This document shows positions 8,779 to 18,595 of a stretch of DNA of 37,580 bases, piece by piece; within the stretch, counting starts at the first letter, position 1; every line of letters starts with the position of its first letter. Source of the DNA: Robiginitomaculum sp. (lineage in GTDB: Bacteria > Pseudomonadota > Alphaproteobacteria > Caulobacterales > Maricaulaceae); assembly GCA_015485335.1 (NCBI GenBank), contig WFTT01000119.1:1-37580 (forward strand), read 5' to 3'. The notes below the pieces were generated by a model. The model saw only the letters and a program-made list of their open reading frames with translations. It had not been told where the DNA came from and made no database searches. The translations under genes were made by a program, and so were the position numbers.

Positions 8779-9948
8779 GTGCCCGCCAAAAAGATAAATT
8801 GGTTCTTTGCACTTGGAATCGCCCTGATGTGCGCCAACACGACCGCCGGTTATGCCTTTCAGGGAAAAAGAAGCGGTGGTGGTCCTGTAAAGGTCTGGGA
8901 ACAAACTCCGGCGTTTAATCAAACCCTGAAAACCCGACCCTTTTTTTATGGTTTTACCACCTGGCCCTTTGCCACCACCGTCCAGGCCCAGAGCGATCTG
9001 ATGAATCTGATCCGGGCCAATGGCACCTTCTATGTAGAGCATGTTGACGATGCCCTACCCTGGGGCGCGGCCCTGTATAACCAGCCTTTTCCGACCGAAT
9101 TTGTACGTAATATAGAGGCCAAGCGCGCCCGCAGACTGGCCGACAGGCCGTTATTGTTATCCCTTAACCCCTTAAACACATACCGTTCTGCCTTTGTCGA
9201 CGATGTTGAAGGTGCACTGCCCTCTGCCCTTGTTGGCAAGCCCATGGACGATCCGGCCTATATTCAGGCCTATACCAATTATTGCATCTGGATGATTGAC
9301 CGTTTTGCGCCCACCTATGTGCTAAGCGCGATCGAAAGTAATGACCTGCTAAAACAAAGTCCCAATGACTGGCCGGCTTTTGACCGTTTCTCCCGCGCCG
9401 TGATGGGCGCACTCAAAACGCGCTATCCCAACATACAGTTCGGTGAATCACTGGCATTACATACCTTTACCAACACGAACGGCCCCGGTGTGACCCAGAG
9501 CTTTCGTGATACCATCAAAGCCCATATTGAAAACTTTGATTTTGTCGGCATTAGTTATTATCCCCTGTTTGGAGGGGATTTTAGCCAGGCCCAATGGGAT
9601 GCTGCCTTTGACTTCATCCGCGCCTGGACGGACAAGCCATTGGCAATCACCGAAAGCGGCCACCCGGCAGAACCTTTGGTGGTTGATGAATTTAAACTCA
9701 ACATTCCTTTCAGCCCTCATGACCAGGCTGACTTTTTATGCACCCTTCTGCGCCACGCCACCCAGGACAATTACCAGTTTGCGGTCTGGTGGGAAGCCCG
9801 CGATTTTGACAAATTATTACCTGCCCTTCCCGCAAGTTCTCAATCTCTGGCAAAAATTTTCCGCGATATGGGGTTATGGGACGGACAAGGCAAAGGACGG
9901 CTCTCTCTTGAGATATGGCGTGGGCATTCCAGCCAGTGCTCTTGGTAA
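8779..9948 (+). CDS. Secreted TIM-barrel glycoside hydrolase-like protein (GH53-like)
   Basis: A 389-residue protein with a classic signal peptide (basic start, then WFFALGIALMCANTTAGYA). The mature part looks like a clan GH-A (beta/alpha)8 barrel. Candidate catalytic acids are E186 in VLSAIESND after strand 4 and E292 in PLAITESGHP near strand 7. FVGISYYPLFGG matches the strand-6 pattern of GH53 arabinogalactan endo-galactanases. In the canonical family the acid/base Glu follows Asn (NE); here Ser and Ile flank it, so this is a divergent member whose substrate is unknown. GTG 8779 is preferred because GGAGG ends five bases before it; GTG 8767 overlaps that site. It lies 56 bases after the DUF3126 gene with no visible functional link. 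Confidence 0.7.
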   Translation: MPAKKINWFFALGIALMCANTTAGYAFQGKRSGGGPVKVWEQTPAFNQTLKTRPFFYGFTTWPFATTVQAQSDLMNLIRANGTFYVEHVDDALPWGAALYNQPFPTEFVRNIEAKRARRLADRPLLLSLNPLNTYRSAFVDDVEGALPSALVGKPMDDPAYIQAYTNYCIWMIDRFAPTYVLSAIESNDLLKQSPNDWPAFDRFSRAVMGALKTRYPNIQFGESLALHTFTNTNGPGVTQSFRDTIKAHIENFDFVGISYYPLFGGDFSQAQWDAAFDFIRAWTDKPLAITESGHPAEPLVVDEFKLNIPFSPHDQADFLCTLLRHATQDNYQFAVWWEARDFDKLLPALPASSQSLAKIFRDMGLWDGQGKGRLSLEIWRGHSSQCSW

Positions 9949-9983
9949 GGTTTTAGATCATACCCCATAAACGGGGTCACGAC

Positions 9984-10448
9984 CTAACCACGCCCTCTGT
10001 ATGTTGCCACCCCCTGTTCCGGCACCCACAGACCATCCGGTACGCTGCCATGCTGGTAGAATACATCAATGGGGATGCCGCCGCGCGGATACCAGTATCC
10101 GCCTATACGCAACCATTGAGGCTTGATCTCATCCACCAGCCTTTGGCCGATCATCACCGTACAGGCCTCGTGAAAGGCACCGTGATTACGAAAAGACCCC
10201 AGATAAAGTTTCAGAGATTTGCTCTCGACGATCCATTCGGCCGGCGCATAATCAATCACCAGATGGGCAAAGTCTGGCTGGCCGGTAACCGGACATAGTG
10301 AGGTAAATTCCGGTACAGTAAAGCGCACCAGATACGGAGCACCTGGCACCGGGTTGGCCACTTTTTCCAATACTGCCTCATCTGGCGATGCTGGCAGGGC
10401 ACTCGCCCCGCCAAGCTGCGTCAGATTTTCGGTTTCCGGCCCACCCAT
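9984..10448 (-). CDS. queF: NADPH-dependent 7-cyano-7-deazaguanine reductase, type I
   Basis: Reduces preQ0 to preQ1 in queuosine tRNA modification. The 154-residue length is that of the unimodular (YkvM-type) QueF, with the T-fold. The catalytic cysteine is C52 in [14 protein letters not shown], followed by D59. The QueF family motif is present as ESKSLKLY (75-82), followed by [11 protein letters not shown], which supplies the conserved His and Glu (E94). ATG 10448 lies 6 bases after the stop of the sodium symporter, so the two are transcribed together, though no functional connection is evident. The rest of the queuosine pathway is not in the window. Confidence 0.93.
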   Translation of the reverse strand: MGGPETENLTQLGGASALPASPDEAVLEKVANPVPGAPYLVRFTVPEFTSLCPVTGQPDFAHLVIDYAPAEWIVESKSLKLYLGSFRNHGAFHEACTVMIGQRLVDEIKPQWLRIGGYWYPRGGIPIDVFYQHGSVPDGLWVPEQGVATYRGRG

Positions 10449-10454
10449 AACGGA

Positions 10455-11855
10455 TCAGGTAAACAGGGAAATACCGAAGTATTTCTCTAGAATACCGGAA
10501 ATCAGAATGACACTTACCGCCACCGGCGCAACAAAACGCACTAGGAACATAAGCAGGAAGATGGTGAGAGTAGAGGTGCCTTCCAGTTCTTTGGCCAACA
10601 CCGCCTTGTTCAATCGCCAGCCAACAAACAGCACCACCATCAGCCCTGACATCGGCAACATCAGCGTCCCCGTTGTGGTGTCCAGAAAGCCGAAGAATTT
10701 TTGGGAAAACACGGTGCCAAGACCTATGCCCCACATCAGCAGGCCCAGTGACCAAGCGGCAACGGGACGCGAAAGGCCCGTTTTATCAATTACCCAAGCG
10801 GCACTCACTTCCAGCAGGGAAATCGAAGACGTCACCGCCGCAAAAATGGCCAGCAGAAAAAATGCCGTGCCGATAAACTGCCCCCCCGGGGCGCTAACCA
10901 ATGCCACTGGCAAGGTTTGGAAAAACAGGCCTGCCCCCGCGGTTGCCGAAAGGCCGTGAGAAAACACAATGGGGAAAATGGCCATGCCGGCAATCAGCGC
11001 CACGCCAGTGTCCGTCAAGGCGACAATAGCGGCAGAGCGCGGAATATTCACACCATGCTTCAGATAAGAGCCATAGGTAATCATGATGGCACTGCCAATC
11101 CCAATTGAGAAGAAGGCCTGCCCCAGAGCGCGGGTCGCCACCTCAAGATTTATCTTGCTGAAATCCGGTTGGAACAACCAGGTCAGCGCATAACCGGTGG
11201 CATTGACCGTTTTCCCGTCAATTTCCACCTGAGTGCCAGCACCGGAAACTAGACTATATACCGCCAGGCTGGCCAACAGCACAAAGAACAGAGGCATCAG
11301 GAATTTAGAAGCCCATTCAATCCCCCGGTTTACCCCGCGCGATACCAGCCAAGTGGTCAACACCACGAAGGCTGTAAAATAAGGGATCACGGTCTTGGGG
11401 TCATTAATTAACGCACCAAATTGGGCGGCAATTTCCTTTGGATCTTCCCCATCAAATGCCCCCATCACAAATTTGGGGATATAGGCCAGTACCCAACCGG
11501 CAACAGAGCTATAAAAACAGACCACCATAAAGGCGGCGAGCATGCCGATCCAGGCGAGCAAGCTCCAGTTTTTACTGACCCCGGACTGCCCCGCCAGATC
11601 CTGTACAGACTGCACGGCGCTGGCTTTGGTACTGCCCCGCCCAATTACATATTCGCTCATCAACACCGGAATGCCGATAAACACCACGCACAGAAGATAG
11701 ACCAGCACAAAGGCCCCACCGCCGTTTTGACCGGCTTCGGCGGAAAAGCGCCAAAGATTACCCAGCCCAACCGACGAGCCAACCGCCGCCATTAAAAACC
11801 CGATCCGTGAAGACCACTGTTCGTGCCCTCCGTCTCCTGCCATAGGTGCGACCAT
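10455..11855 (-). CDS. Neurotransmitter:sodium symporter (SNF) family transporter
   Basis: A 466-residue sodium-coupled transporter of the LeuT/NSS fold in the inner membrane. The TM1 signature AAVGSSVGLGNLWRFS is followed by the glycine run QNGGGAFVLVYLLCV, which forms the substrate and Na+ site in LeuT relatives. About 11-12 hydrophobic segments follow, as is usual for bacterial members. Substrates are generally amino acids; the specific one is unknown. ATG 11855 has GGGAGGG six bases upstream; the open frame extends to 11909 without a better site. It is divergent from the hybrid kinase gene across about 260 bases, which makes shared control conceivable. Confidence 0.9.
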   Translation of the reverse strand: MVAPMAGDGGHEQWSSRIGFLMAAVGSSVGLGNLWRFSAEAGQNGGGAFVLVYLLCVVFIGIPVLMSEYVIGRGSTKASAVQSVQDLAGQSGVSKNWSLLAWIGMLAAFMVVCFYSSVAGWVLAYIPKFVMGAFDGEDPKEIAAQFGALINDPKTVIPYFTAFVVLTTWLVSRGVNRGIEWASKFLMPLFFVLLASLAVYSLVSGAGTQVEIDGKTVNATGYALTWLFQPDFSKINLEVATRALGQAFFSIGIGSAIMITYGSYLKHGVNIPRSAAIVALTDTGVALIAGMAIFPIVFSHGLSATAGAGLFFQTLPVALVSAPGGQFIGTAFFLLAIFAAVTSSISLLEVSAAWVIDKTGLSRPVAAWSLGLLMWGIGLGTVFSQKFFGFLDTTTGTLMLPMSGLMVVLFVGWRLNKAVLAKELEGTSTLTIFLLMFLVRFVAPVAVSVILISGILEKYFGISLFT

Positions 11856-12114
11856 TCTTCCCTCCCGATGAATTAGCGGATAGCCCGCCTTATTAGGGTT
11901 TGGTCCCAAATTGGTTGTCCAATTGAGTCCAGTCCCCGGTTGCGCGGATGCTGGCCGATGCGCCGATCCGGGTCAAGCACTGGCAAGGAAATTGGGCATG
12001 AAAAAACCGCCACTTTTCTGCTTGTTGTCAAAAAAACAGCGAAAAAACGCCGCCGATAACCCATTTGAAAGCAAACCGGCGCTACAAGGAACAAGGGTGG
12101 AGCGAGGTAAGGCG

Positions 12115-15100
12115 ATGACAGCCATAGAAAACAATGTCGCAGACGAGGCATTTTTAAACGAATGCGGCGTTGCCATTATGGTTGCCAAAGTAGAAGCCGA
12201 TGGCTTACGCGTGGTCGCCTGCAATGAAGCCAACGCAAAGATGACTGGCTTTACCCGTGAAGAGCTTATCGGCAAACGGCCGGATGAGACCACGCTGAGC
12301 AAGGATACCGATCTGCAATTCATGCACCGGGCCATGCGCTCTGCCAAAGCCGGTGAGCCTGGCTATTTTTCCAGTCGATTCAAGCGCAAGGATGGCCGTG
12401 ATTTTGCCGTACGTTGTATTATTACTGGCCGTTTTGATAATCACGGCACTCTGACCCATTATGTTTTTGTATCCACACCCATCAATCCGGGTAATCCCTC
12501 CTTGCACTGGTTTGGTCCCCAGGGCCTGTTGGCTCAGGCCGAACAGGTCGGCAATACCGGGGCCTGGCGCTATGATTTTGAAACCCAGGAAATGATCTGT
12601 TCGGACAATTGCTATGCCCTGCATGGCTTGTCTTCGCAAACCGACACGGTGAGCCGTCTTTTGGAGCTCATCCCCAAATCCGAACGGGCAAAATTATACA
12701 AGGCCTCGGACCAATGTCGCAAAGACGGCCAGCCTTTTGAAATTGATTGCACGTATTATCGCGAAGATGGCTCCCGGCGCGATGGCATATGGGCGGCACA
12801 ACCGGAATTTAATGAAAATGGGGAGGTCATTGCACTCATTGGGGTCCTGCGCGACGAAACCGAAGTGCGGGCCTTGCGGCGCAAGCAAGAGTTGTTCATG
12901 CATGCCGCCAAAATCGGTTTTATTGAGATTGATGTTGACGGCAAAACCGTATCCTTCTCCGCCGAAGCCGGCGTTATTATCGGAATTGGCAGAACCCCGG
13001 GTAAAATCCCGTTGGAAGAATGGAAAAAACGGGTTCACCCCGACGATTATGAAGGGGCCTTAAAAAATTATCATGATGGCCTGAAAAGCAAAAAAAGTTT
13101 TTCGCGCCGTTATCGCTTTAAAACGGAAAGCGGCGAATATCGCTGGATTGAAATACGCGCCACCACCCGCACCTTGCCCGGTACTGACACCATCGCTGTT
13201 TTTGGCACCATTGCGGATGTGGATGCACAGGTTCGTGCCGATCAGGAACTGTCCACCATACGGGAGCACCTGGACCTGGCCGTCGACTCGGCCGCTGTTG
13301 GTCTGTGGAGCTGGGATTTGCGGGATAAAAACGGCAGTGGCAAAATGTCATGGTCGCCGCATATGCAACAAATCCTGGGGCTAGGCGAAGAGGATGAGGC
13401 CAGTTGGAAAACACTGGAATCCTTGATCCATCCCGACGAGCGTGACGAGGTGGCTGAAAAAATCCTTGCCTACGCCAAACAGGAAAATAGTGGCAAATTC
13501 AAACTGGAATACCGCTGTATCCGTCCTGATGGCCGCCTGATCTGGGTGGAAAACCGAGGTTTGGCCCGCCATGATGAACATGGAAATGCCATTGGCATTG
13601 CCGGTGCCTTGCAGGACATTACCGAGCGCAAACGCGCAGAAACCGACCTGAAAAACAGCGAACAACGTTTTCACGATGTTGCCGCCATCACAGGCGAATG
13701 CATTTTTGAGACCGATGCCAAAGGGCGCATTGTCTATCTTTCCGACGCGGTCAGACAGATTTATGGCTACGAGCCTATAGAGCTGATTGGCAAAATGCCC
13801 TTTGGGGTTACCCGGGACATTGGCGACAATGAGGAAGAATGGCTAAATGAAATATATCGCAATGGCGGCTGGCAGGATGTTGAACGCGAAATTGAACGCA
13901 AGGATGGCTCCACCGGCTGGGTAACCATTAATGGCCGACCCATCGAGGATTCCAACGGCAATATCATCGGTTTTCGCGGGGCCGTTACCGACACCACCAA
14001 ACGTCATATTACCATGTCTCAACTGGTGCAGAGCGAACGACGCGTCAATGACGTGGTGCGCATTGCCGGAGGGTGTATTTTCGATCTCGATACCGATGGT
14101 CATATTGTCTATATGTCTGACAATGCCAAAAGCCTGTTCGGTGTGGATCCCGCAGACCTGATTGGCAAACCTACCTATCTTCTGGCCCCGGATCTGGAAC
14201 CACGCCATCAGGAATGGCTGGCCGCCATGCGCCAGAATGATGGCAGTCTGGAAAGCGAAATCCGTATGACGCCCCTGAACGGCGATCCGGATCGCTGGAT
14301 GCAGACCACAGGCCGGGCCTTGACCGATGAAAAGGGTGAGGTGATCGGTTATCGCGGCATTGCGTTTGATGTCACGGCCCGCAAACAAGCTGCCCTGGAA
14401 ATCATCAAGGCCAAGAAGGCTGCCGAGGCCGCCGCCGAAGAACGCGCCCGTTTCCTCTCGACCATGAGCCATGAAATCCGCACCCCATTGAATGCCATGA
14501 TCGGCATGACCGATTTGTTGCTGGAAATGCCCCAAAGCGATGAACAAAAGCGCCTGACAAGCAGCGCCAATACGGCTGGGCGGCATTTGCTGGGCCTGGT
14601 CAATGATATTCTGGACTTTTCCAAACTGGATGCGGGCAAGCTGGTGGTGGAACAAACCCCCTTCGCCCTGGAAAGCGAAATCATGGTTGTTCATGATATG
14701 CTGATCAGCAGTGCACAGGAAAAAGGCTTGGCCTTGAAACTGCAACTGGAAGACAACATCAAAGGCAGCTACATCGGCGATCCTTCGCGCATTCGCCAAA
14801 TTTTGGTCAATCTGATCAGCAATGCCATTAAATTTACGACCGAGGGCCAGGTCTCGATACGTATTGATAAAGCCAAAGGTCAGCGTGTGCGCTTTTGCGT
14901 TACCGACACCGGCACCGGCATTGATGAAAAGGTGTTGCCAACCCTGTTTTCAGACTTTTCCCAGGCTGACAGTTCGATTACCCGTAAATTTGGTGGCACA
15001 GGTCTGGGTCTGGCCATTTGTAAACGCCTGACCGATGTCATGGGCGGAGAAATCGGGGCCAACAGCACCCTTGGCCAGGGCAGTGAATTTTGGTTTGAAA

Positions 15101-15582
15101 TCCCTCTGGAACGCACCAAAGACATTCAGTCAGAGCCAACAGATCAAGAGATGGCAACCAAGGCAAAGCCCACCAAAAAGTGGAGCCTGAATGTTCTGGT
15201 GGCCGAAGATAATCCAGCCAATCAATTATTGATTAAAACCATCATGAAGCGGATGGGGCACACATTGGTAATGGCCAATAATGGCCTGGAAGCGGTAGAG
15301 GCCGCGCTGGCCGAGAAATTCGACCTGATCCTGATGGATGTGCAAATGCCGAAACTGGATGGTGTTTCCGCCACCCGCCGGCTGCGCGAGGCCGGCTGCG
15401 ATACGCCAGTAATTGCGCTGACAGCACACATCCTGGCCGATGAAAAAAGTCGCTTTAGCGCCGCGGGAATGGACGCCTGGGTATCCAAACCCTTTGATGC
15501 CCGTAAACTGGCCGAAACCATGTATTATTGGGCAAAAAAGGGGCCCCAGCCGCATATGCTGAAAGAGCAAAAAACAGGCTAG
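12115..15582 (+). CDS. Hybrid sensor histidine kinase with six PAS domains and a receiver
   Basis: An 1155-residue cytoplasmic hybrid kinase without membrane segments. Six PAS-type sensor domains can be followed at about 10-120, 138-250, 255-375, 380-505, 513-635 and 637-765; PAC-like ends such as ALQDITERKRAE and GIAFDVTARKQ mark several of them. The dimerisation domain has the H-box FLSTMSHEIRTPLNAMIGM, with phospho-acceptor H786. The ATPase domain shows the N-box (NLISNAIKFT), G1 (VTDTGTGID) and G2 (GGTGLGLAICKRL). The receiver (about 1025-1140) has D1075 in LILMDVQMP. There is no HPt domain, so the phosphate must go to a separate phosphotransferase. ATG 12115 follows GAGG at 12104. ATG 11998 also has AAGGA upstream and would add 39 basic residues. 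The last four bases overlap the convergent rodA stop. Confidence 0.93.
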   Translation: MTAIENNVADEAFLNECGVAIMVAKVEADGLRVVACNEANAKMTGFTREELIGKRPDETTLSKDTDLQFMHRAMRSAKAGEPGYFSSRFKRKDGRDFAVRCIITGRFDNHGTLTHYVFVSTPINPGNPSLHWFGPQGLLAQAEQVGNTGAWRYDFETQEMICSDNCYALHGLSSQTDTVSRLLELIPKSERAKLYKASDQCRKDGQPFEIDCTYYREDGSRRDGIWAAQPEFNENGEVIALIGVLRDETEVRALRRKQELFMHAAKIGFIEIDVDGKTVSFSAEAGVIIGIGRTPGKIPLEEWKKRVHPDDYEGALKNYHDGLKSKKSFSRRYRFKTESGEYRWIEIRATTRTLPGTDTIAVFGTIADVDAQVRADQELSTIREHLDLAVDSAAVGLWSWDLRDKNGSGKMSWSPHMQQILGLGEEDEASWKTLESLIHPDERDEVAEKILAYAKQENSGKFKLEYRCIRPDGRLIWVENRGLARHDEHGNAIGIAGALQDITERKRAETDLKNSEQRFHDVAAITGECIFETDAKGRIVYLSDAVRQIYGYEPIELIGKMPFGVTRDIGDNEEEWLNEIYRNGGWQDVEREIERKDGSTGWVTINGRPIEDSNGNIIGFRGAVTDTTKRHITMSQLVQSERRVNDVVRIAGGCIFDLDTDGHIVYMSDNAKSLFGVDPADLIGKPTYLLAPDLEPRHQEWLAAMRQNDGSLESEIRMTPLNGDPDRWMQTTGRALTDEKGEVIGYRGIAFDVTARKQAALEIIKAKKAAEAAAEERARFLSTMSHEIRTPLNAMIGMTDLLLEMPQSDEQKRLTSSANTAGRHLLGLVNDILDFSKLDAGKLVVEQTPFALESEIMVVHDMLISSAQEKGLALKLQLEDNIKGSYIGDPSRIRQILVNLISNAIKFTTEGQVSIRIDKAKGQRVRFCVTDTGTGIDEKVLPTLFSDFSQADSSITRKFGGTGLGLAICKRLTDVMGGEIGANSTLGQGSEFWFEIPLERTKDIQSEPTDQEMATKAKPTKKWSLNVLVAEDNPANQLLIKTIMKRMGHTLVMANNGLEAVEAALAEKFDLILMDVQMPKLDGVSATRRLREAGCDTPVIALTAHILADEKSRFSAAGMDAWVSKPFDARKLAETMYYWAKKGPQPHMLKEQKTG

Positions 15583-16733
15583 AGCAAAAAACCGTGACCG
15601 GCGGGTAATTCCGCATTGCGGTGAATATGAATATTCATCACCAGCGCAAAACCTATCATCACGGTCAGCATCACCGTGCCCCCATAGGAAATCAACGGTA
15701 ATGGTACCCCGACCACCGGAATCAAACCCATCACCATGGAAATATTGACCAGTACATAAAGCGCGAACGTTACACAAACCCCGGCGGCGGCCAACCGACC
15801 AAAGGAATGTCGCGCCCGCCCGGCAATCATCATGCCGGTAAAAAGGATCAGCATAAACAGAACTAACACGCTTAACGTGCCAATAAAGCCAAATTCTTCG
15901 CCCAGAGCCGTAAAGACAAAATCGGTCTGTTTTTCAGGCAGGAAATTCAAATGAGACTGCGTACCGCCCAAAAACCCTTTACCCACCAGACCGCCCGAAC
16001 CCAGCGCGATTTTGGATTGTAAAATGTGATAGCCTGCGCCCAATGGATCCTGTTCCGGGTTCAAAAAGGTTTCGATTCGGGCGCGCTGATAATCGTGCAA
16101 ACCAAAGATTAAAAAGGCTACGCCACCAATCAGACCGGTGATGGCTCCAATGGTAATGATGCGCCAGCTAAGCCCGGCCAGGAACACAATAACCGCCCCG
16201 GTGGCCCCGACCAGCATGGCTGTACCCAGATCGGGCTGATGCAGGATCAAAAGAACCGGCGCGGCAATCATGACCGCCGGTAGAGCGATATGACGCAAAG
16301 AGGTGGCCCGCTCGACCGCCAGCCCATGATAATAACGGGCCAACGCCAGTACCAGGGCCAGTTTCATGATCTCCGCCGGTTGAATGCGAATGGGGCCTAC
16401 ATCCAGCCACCGCTGTGCCCCCATAACCTTTACGCCAAAAAGCTCCACCCCGATCAGCAATAACAAAGCCACCAGATAGGTTGGATAGGCCAACGCCATC
16501 CACCAGCGAATATCGATCAGCGCCAGCCCCAGCATAAGCAGCAAGAACACGCCAAAGCGCGTTGCATGTTGCGCGGCACGTGGGGTCCAGGATCCATCAG
16601 CGATCGAATATAACACCGCTACTCCGATCATCGCAGCCAGACATAACAAGACCACCAGCAGCCAGTTTATGCGCGCCACTTTTGCACTTAACGACAAAGT
16701 TCGTTCTATCCTGGCAACTCGAAATTCGTTCAT
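15579..16733 (-). CDS. rodA: SEDS peptidoglycan glycosyltransferase RodA
   Basis: Polymerises lipid II into glycan strands during lateral wall growth, working with PBP2. It is 384 residues with about ten membrane segments, normal for RodA. SEDS hallmarks include GAQRWLDVGPIRIQPAEIMKLALVLALA, FLPEKQTDFVFTALGEEFG and the C-terminal GVPLPLISYGGT. The start overlaps the mrdA stop in ATGA, so translation is coupled to its transpeptidase partner. It is the last gene of the minus-strand mre run. Its stop codon shares CTAG with the convergent kinase gene, leaving no room for a terminator between them. Confidence 0.96.
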   Translation of the reverse strand: MNEFRVARIERTLSLSAKVARINWLLVVLLCLAAMIGVAVLYSIADGSWTPRAAQHATRFGVFLLLMLGLALIDIRWWMALAYPTYLVALLLLIGVELFGVKVMGAQRWLDVGPIRIQPAEIMKLALVLALARYYHGLAVERATSLRHIALPAVMIAAPVLLILHQPDLGTAMLVGATGAVIVFLAGLSWRIITIGAITGLIGGVAFLIFGLHDYQRARIETFLNPEQDPLGAGYHILQSKIALGSGGLVGKGFLGGTQSHLNFLPEKQTDFVFTALGEEFGFIGTLSVLVLFMLILFTGMMIAGRARHSFGRLAAAGVCVTFALYVLVNISMVMGLIPVVGVPLPLISYGGTVMLTVMIGFALVMNIHIHRNAELPAGHGFLL

Positions 16734-18595
16734 GTTGCCGGGCCTTTGGTTGCCGCACCGGTACCCGATAAACGGGCCAGCGTTATCGGATCGTCCTTTA
16801 ATAATTCGCGCAATATGTCCCGCGCCGGCGGCGCCGCGGCCACCGAACCACCGCCGCCATGTTCAACCACCACCGCCACCGCATAACGCGGGGCATCGGC
16901 CGGGGCATAGGTAACAAACAAGGCATGATCGCGCAGCACCCATGGCAACTCATTGTTCTTTCGCACCCGGTCATCGCGCTCGACCTTGGTAATGCGGCGC
17001 ACCTGACCGGTACCGGTCTTGCCGGCCATTTTCAGATCCCCCAGCCCCAGGCCTCCCATACGGTGCGCCGTGCCCCACGGGGCCTCGCATACCGCAATCA
17101 TACCAGCACGGGCCGCCCCCAGCCCAGCGGTGGAAAAGCCAAGCTCATCAAAGGGGGGGTGCTCTTGTCCCTTGATCAGATACGGTTTTACCATGCGCCC
17201 ACTGGCCAGCCGCGCCGTCATCACGGCAAGCTGGATTGGCGTAGTGGCCAGATAGCCCTGTCCAATACCAGCAATCAGGGTTTCCCCCTGTGACCAGGAG
17301 GTGCCAAAACGGGCCCGTTTCCATGCCTGATCCGGGACCAGTCCGGTACTGCCACCACCGATCCCAAGATCAAAGTTTTCGCCATAGCCGAACTCGTGTA
17401 CCGCATCACGAATATTATCGATGCCAAGACGGCGCGCCATTTCATAAAAATAAATATCGCAGGATTTACCAATGGCCCCCAGCATGTTGACCGGACCATG
17501 CCCCCGGCGTTTCCAACAGTGGAACTCACGATCCCCCAGCTTGATCTTGCCGGTACAGCGCACCCGTTCATGGCTGTCGGTCACCCCCTGACGCAAGGCC
17601 GCCAGCGCAATCACCGGCTTGACACACGAAGCCGGCGGATAGGTGCCCCCCAGAGCCTTGTTGAACAACGGCTTGAACTCGTCTTCCAGCAAGGCCCGAT
17701 AATCCGGCCCGGATATGCCCTTGGCAAACAGGTTGGGATCAAACCCGGGGGTGGACAGCAAAACCGGCACCGCCCCGGTTTCAATATCAATGGCACAGAC
17801 GGCCGCACTCTGACCTTTAAGACGTTCAGCTGCAAAGCTCTGAATGTGTTGATCCAGGGTCAATACAACATCATCACCAGGCCGGGCCAGGGTCGCAGGA
17901 TCTGGCAATTCGCGCACCACACGTCCCAGGGCGCTAACCTCGACCTTTAACGCGCCGGCCTGGCCACGCAGTTTTTTATCAAGAGCCTTTTCCGCCCCGG
18001 TGCGGCCAATACGAAAGCCGGGGTGGCGCAAAAGCGGTTCATCTTCGGTGTCCATGCTTTCCGGCACGCGCCCGACATATCCAATGACATGGGCCATGGA
18101 AGGCCCATCTGGGTAAACGCGCAATTCCCCCACCTCGGGGCGAACACCGGGCAGCTCCGGCAAATGCAGATTGGCCGCCGCAAATTGTGCCCAATCGAGA
18201 TTTTCCGCCAACACCACCGCCGAAGATTTTGAACGCCTTTTCAGGGATTTTCGTATCCGTTCATGCATATCCTCGCGAAGAGGAATGATTTTGGATAGCC
18301 GCGCCAGTAGGTCATCCAGATCCGGCACTTGCTCCGGTTCCAACAGCAAGCGAAAATTATCTGCATTTTTGGCCAGAGGCACCCCATCACGATCCAGTAT
18401 TTGTCCGCGACTTGGGGGTAGGAGCTGGTAGTTGAACTGATTTTTATCAGATAAGCCGCGATAACGGTCTGATTCCAGAATTTGCAATTTATACAATCTG
18501 GCCGTCAGCGCCCCAAAGGCGGCAACACCGGCACCACTGAGAACCAGCGCCCGCCGGGTAAACAGTCCACTGGCATCTTCATTACGGCGCGCCAT
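16730..18595 (-). CDS. mrdA: Penicillin-binding protein 2, elongasome transpeptidase
   Basis: Cross-links peptidoglycan in the periplasm as the class B PBP partner of RodA. The 621 residues comprise an N-terminal anchor (RALVLSGAGVAAFGALTARLY), a dimerisation domain opening with PPSRGQILDRDG, and the transpeptidase domain. The active-site motifs are S323-C-V-K326 in YPPASCVKP, S378-C-D380 in GKSCDIYFYE (SxD in place of SxN, as in other PBP2 proteins) and K526-T-G in MAGKTGTGQ. The SxxK surroundings are a little off the usual YPPGSTFK, but all catalytic residues are present. Its start overlaps the mreD stop by one base (TGATG) and its stop overlaps rodA. Confidence 0.96.
   Translation of the reverse strand: MARRNEDASGLFTRRALVLSGAGVAAFGALTARLYKLQILESDRYRGLSDKNQFNYQLLPPSRGQILDRDGVPLAKNADNFRLLLEPEQVPDLDDLLARLSKIIPLREDMHERIRKSLKRRSKSSAVVLAENLDWAQFAAANLHLPELPGVRPEVGELRVYPDGPSMAHVIGYVGRVPESMDTEDEPLLRHPGFRIGRTGAEKALDKKLRGQAGALKVEVSALGRVVRELPDPATLARPGDDVVLTLDQHIQSFAAERLKGQSAAVCAIDIETGAVPVLLSTPGFDPNLFAKGISGPDYRALLEDEFKPLFNKALGGTYPPASCVKPVIALAALRQGVTDSHERVRCTGKIKLGDREFHCWKRRGHGPVNMLGAIGKSCDIYFYEMARRLGIDNIRDAVHEFGYGENFDLGIGGGSTGLVPDQAWKRARFGTSWSQGETLIAGIGQGYLATTPIQLAVMTARLASGRMVKPYLIKGQEHPPFDELGFSTAGLGAARAGMIAVCEAPWGTAHRMGGLGLGDLKMAGKTGTGQVRRITKVERDDRVRKNNELPWVLRDHALFVTYAPADAPRYAVAVVVEHGGGGSVAAAPPARDILRELLKDDPITLARLSGTGAATKGPAT

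Noticed and set aside
9962-9977. ACCCC...GGGGT hairpin between the hydrolase and queF
   Set aside because: It has only five base pairs and no T tract on either strand, so I do not call it a terminator.
13843-14799. A 318-codon open frame on the minus strand inside the kinase gene
   Set aside because: The plus-strand frame has unbroken PAS and kinase motifs across the same interval; the antisense product resembles no family.
17290-17950. Open frames on the plus strand across mrdA
   Set aside because: They overlap the transpeptidase domain, where PBP2 motifs are continuous on the minus strand.
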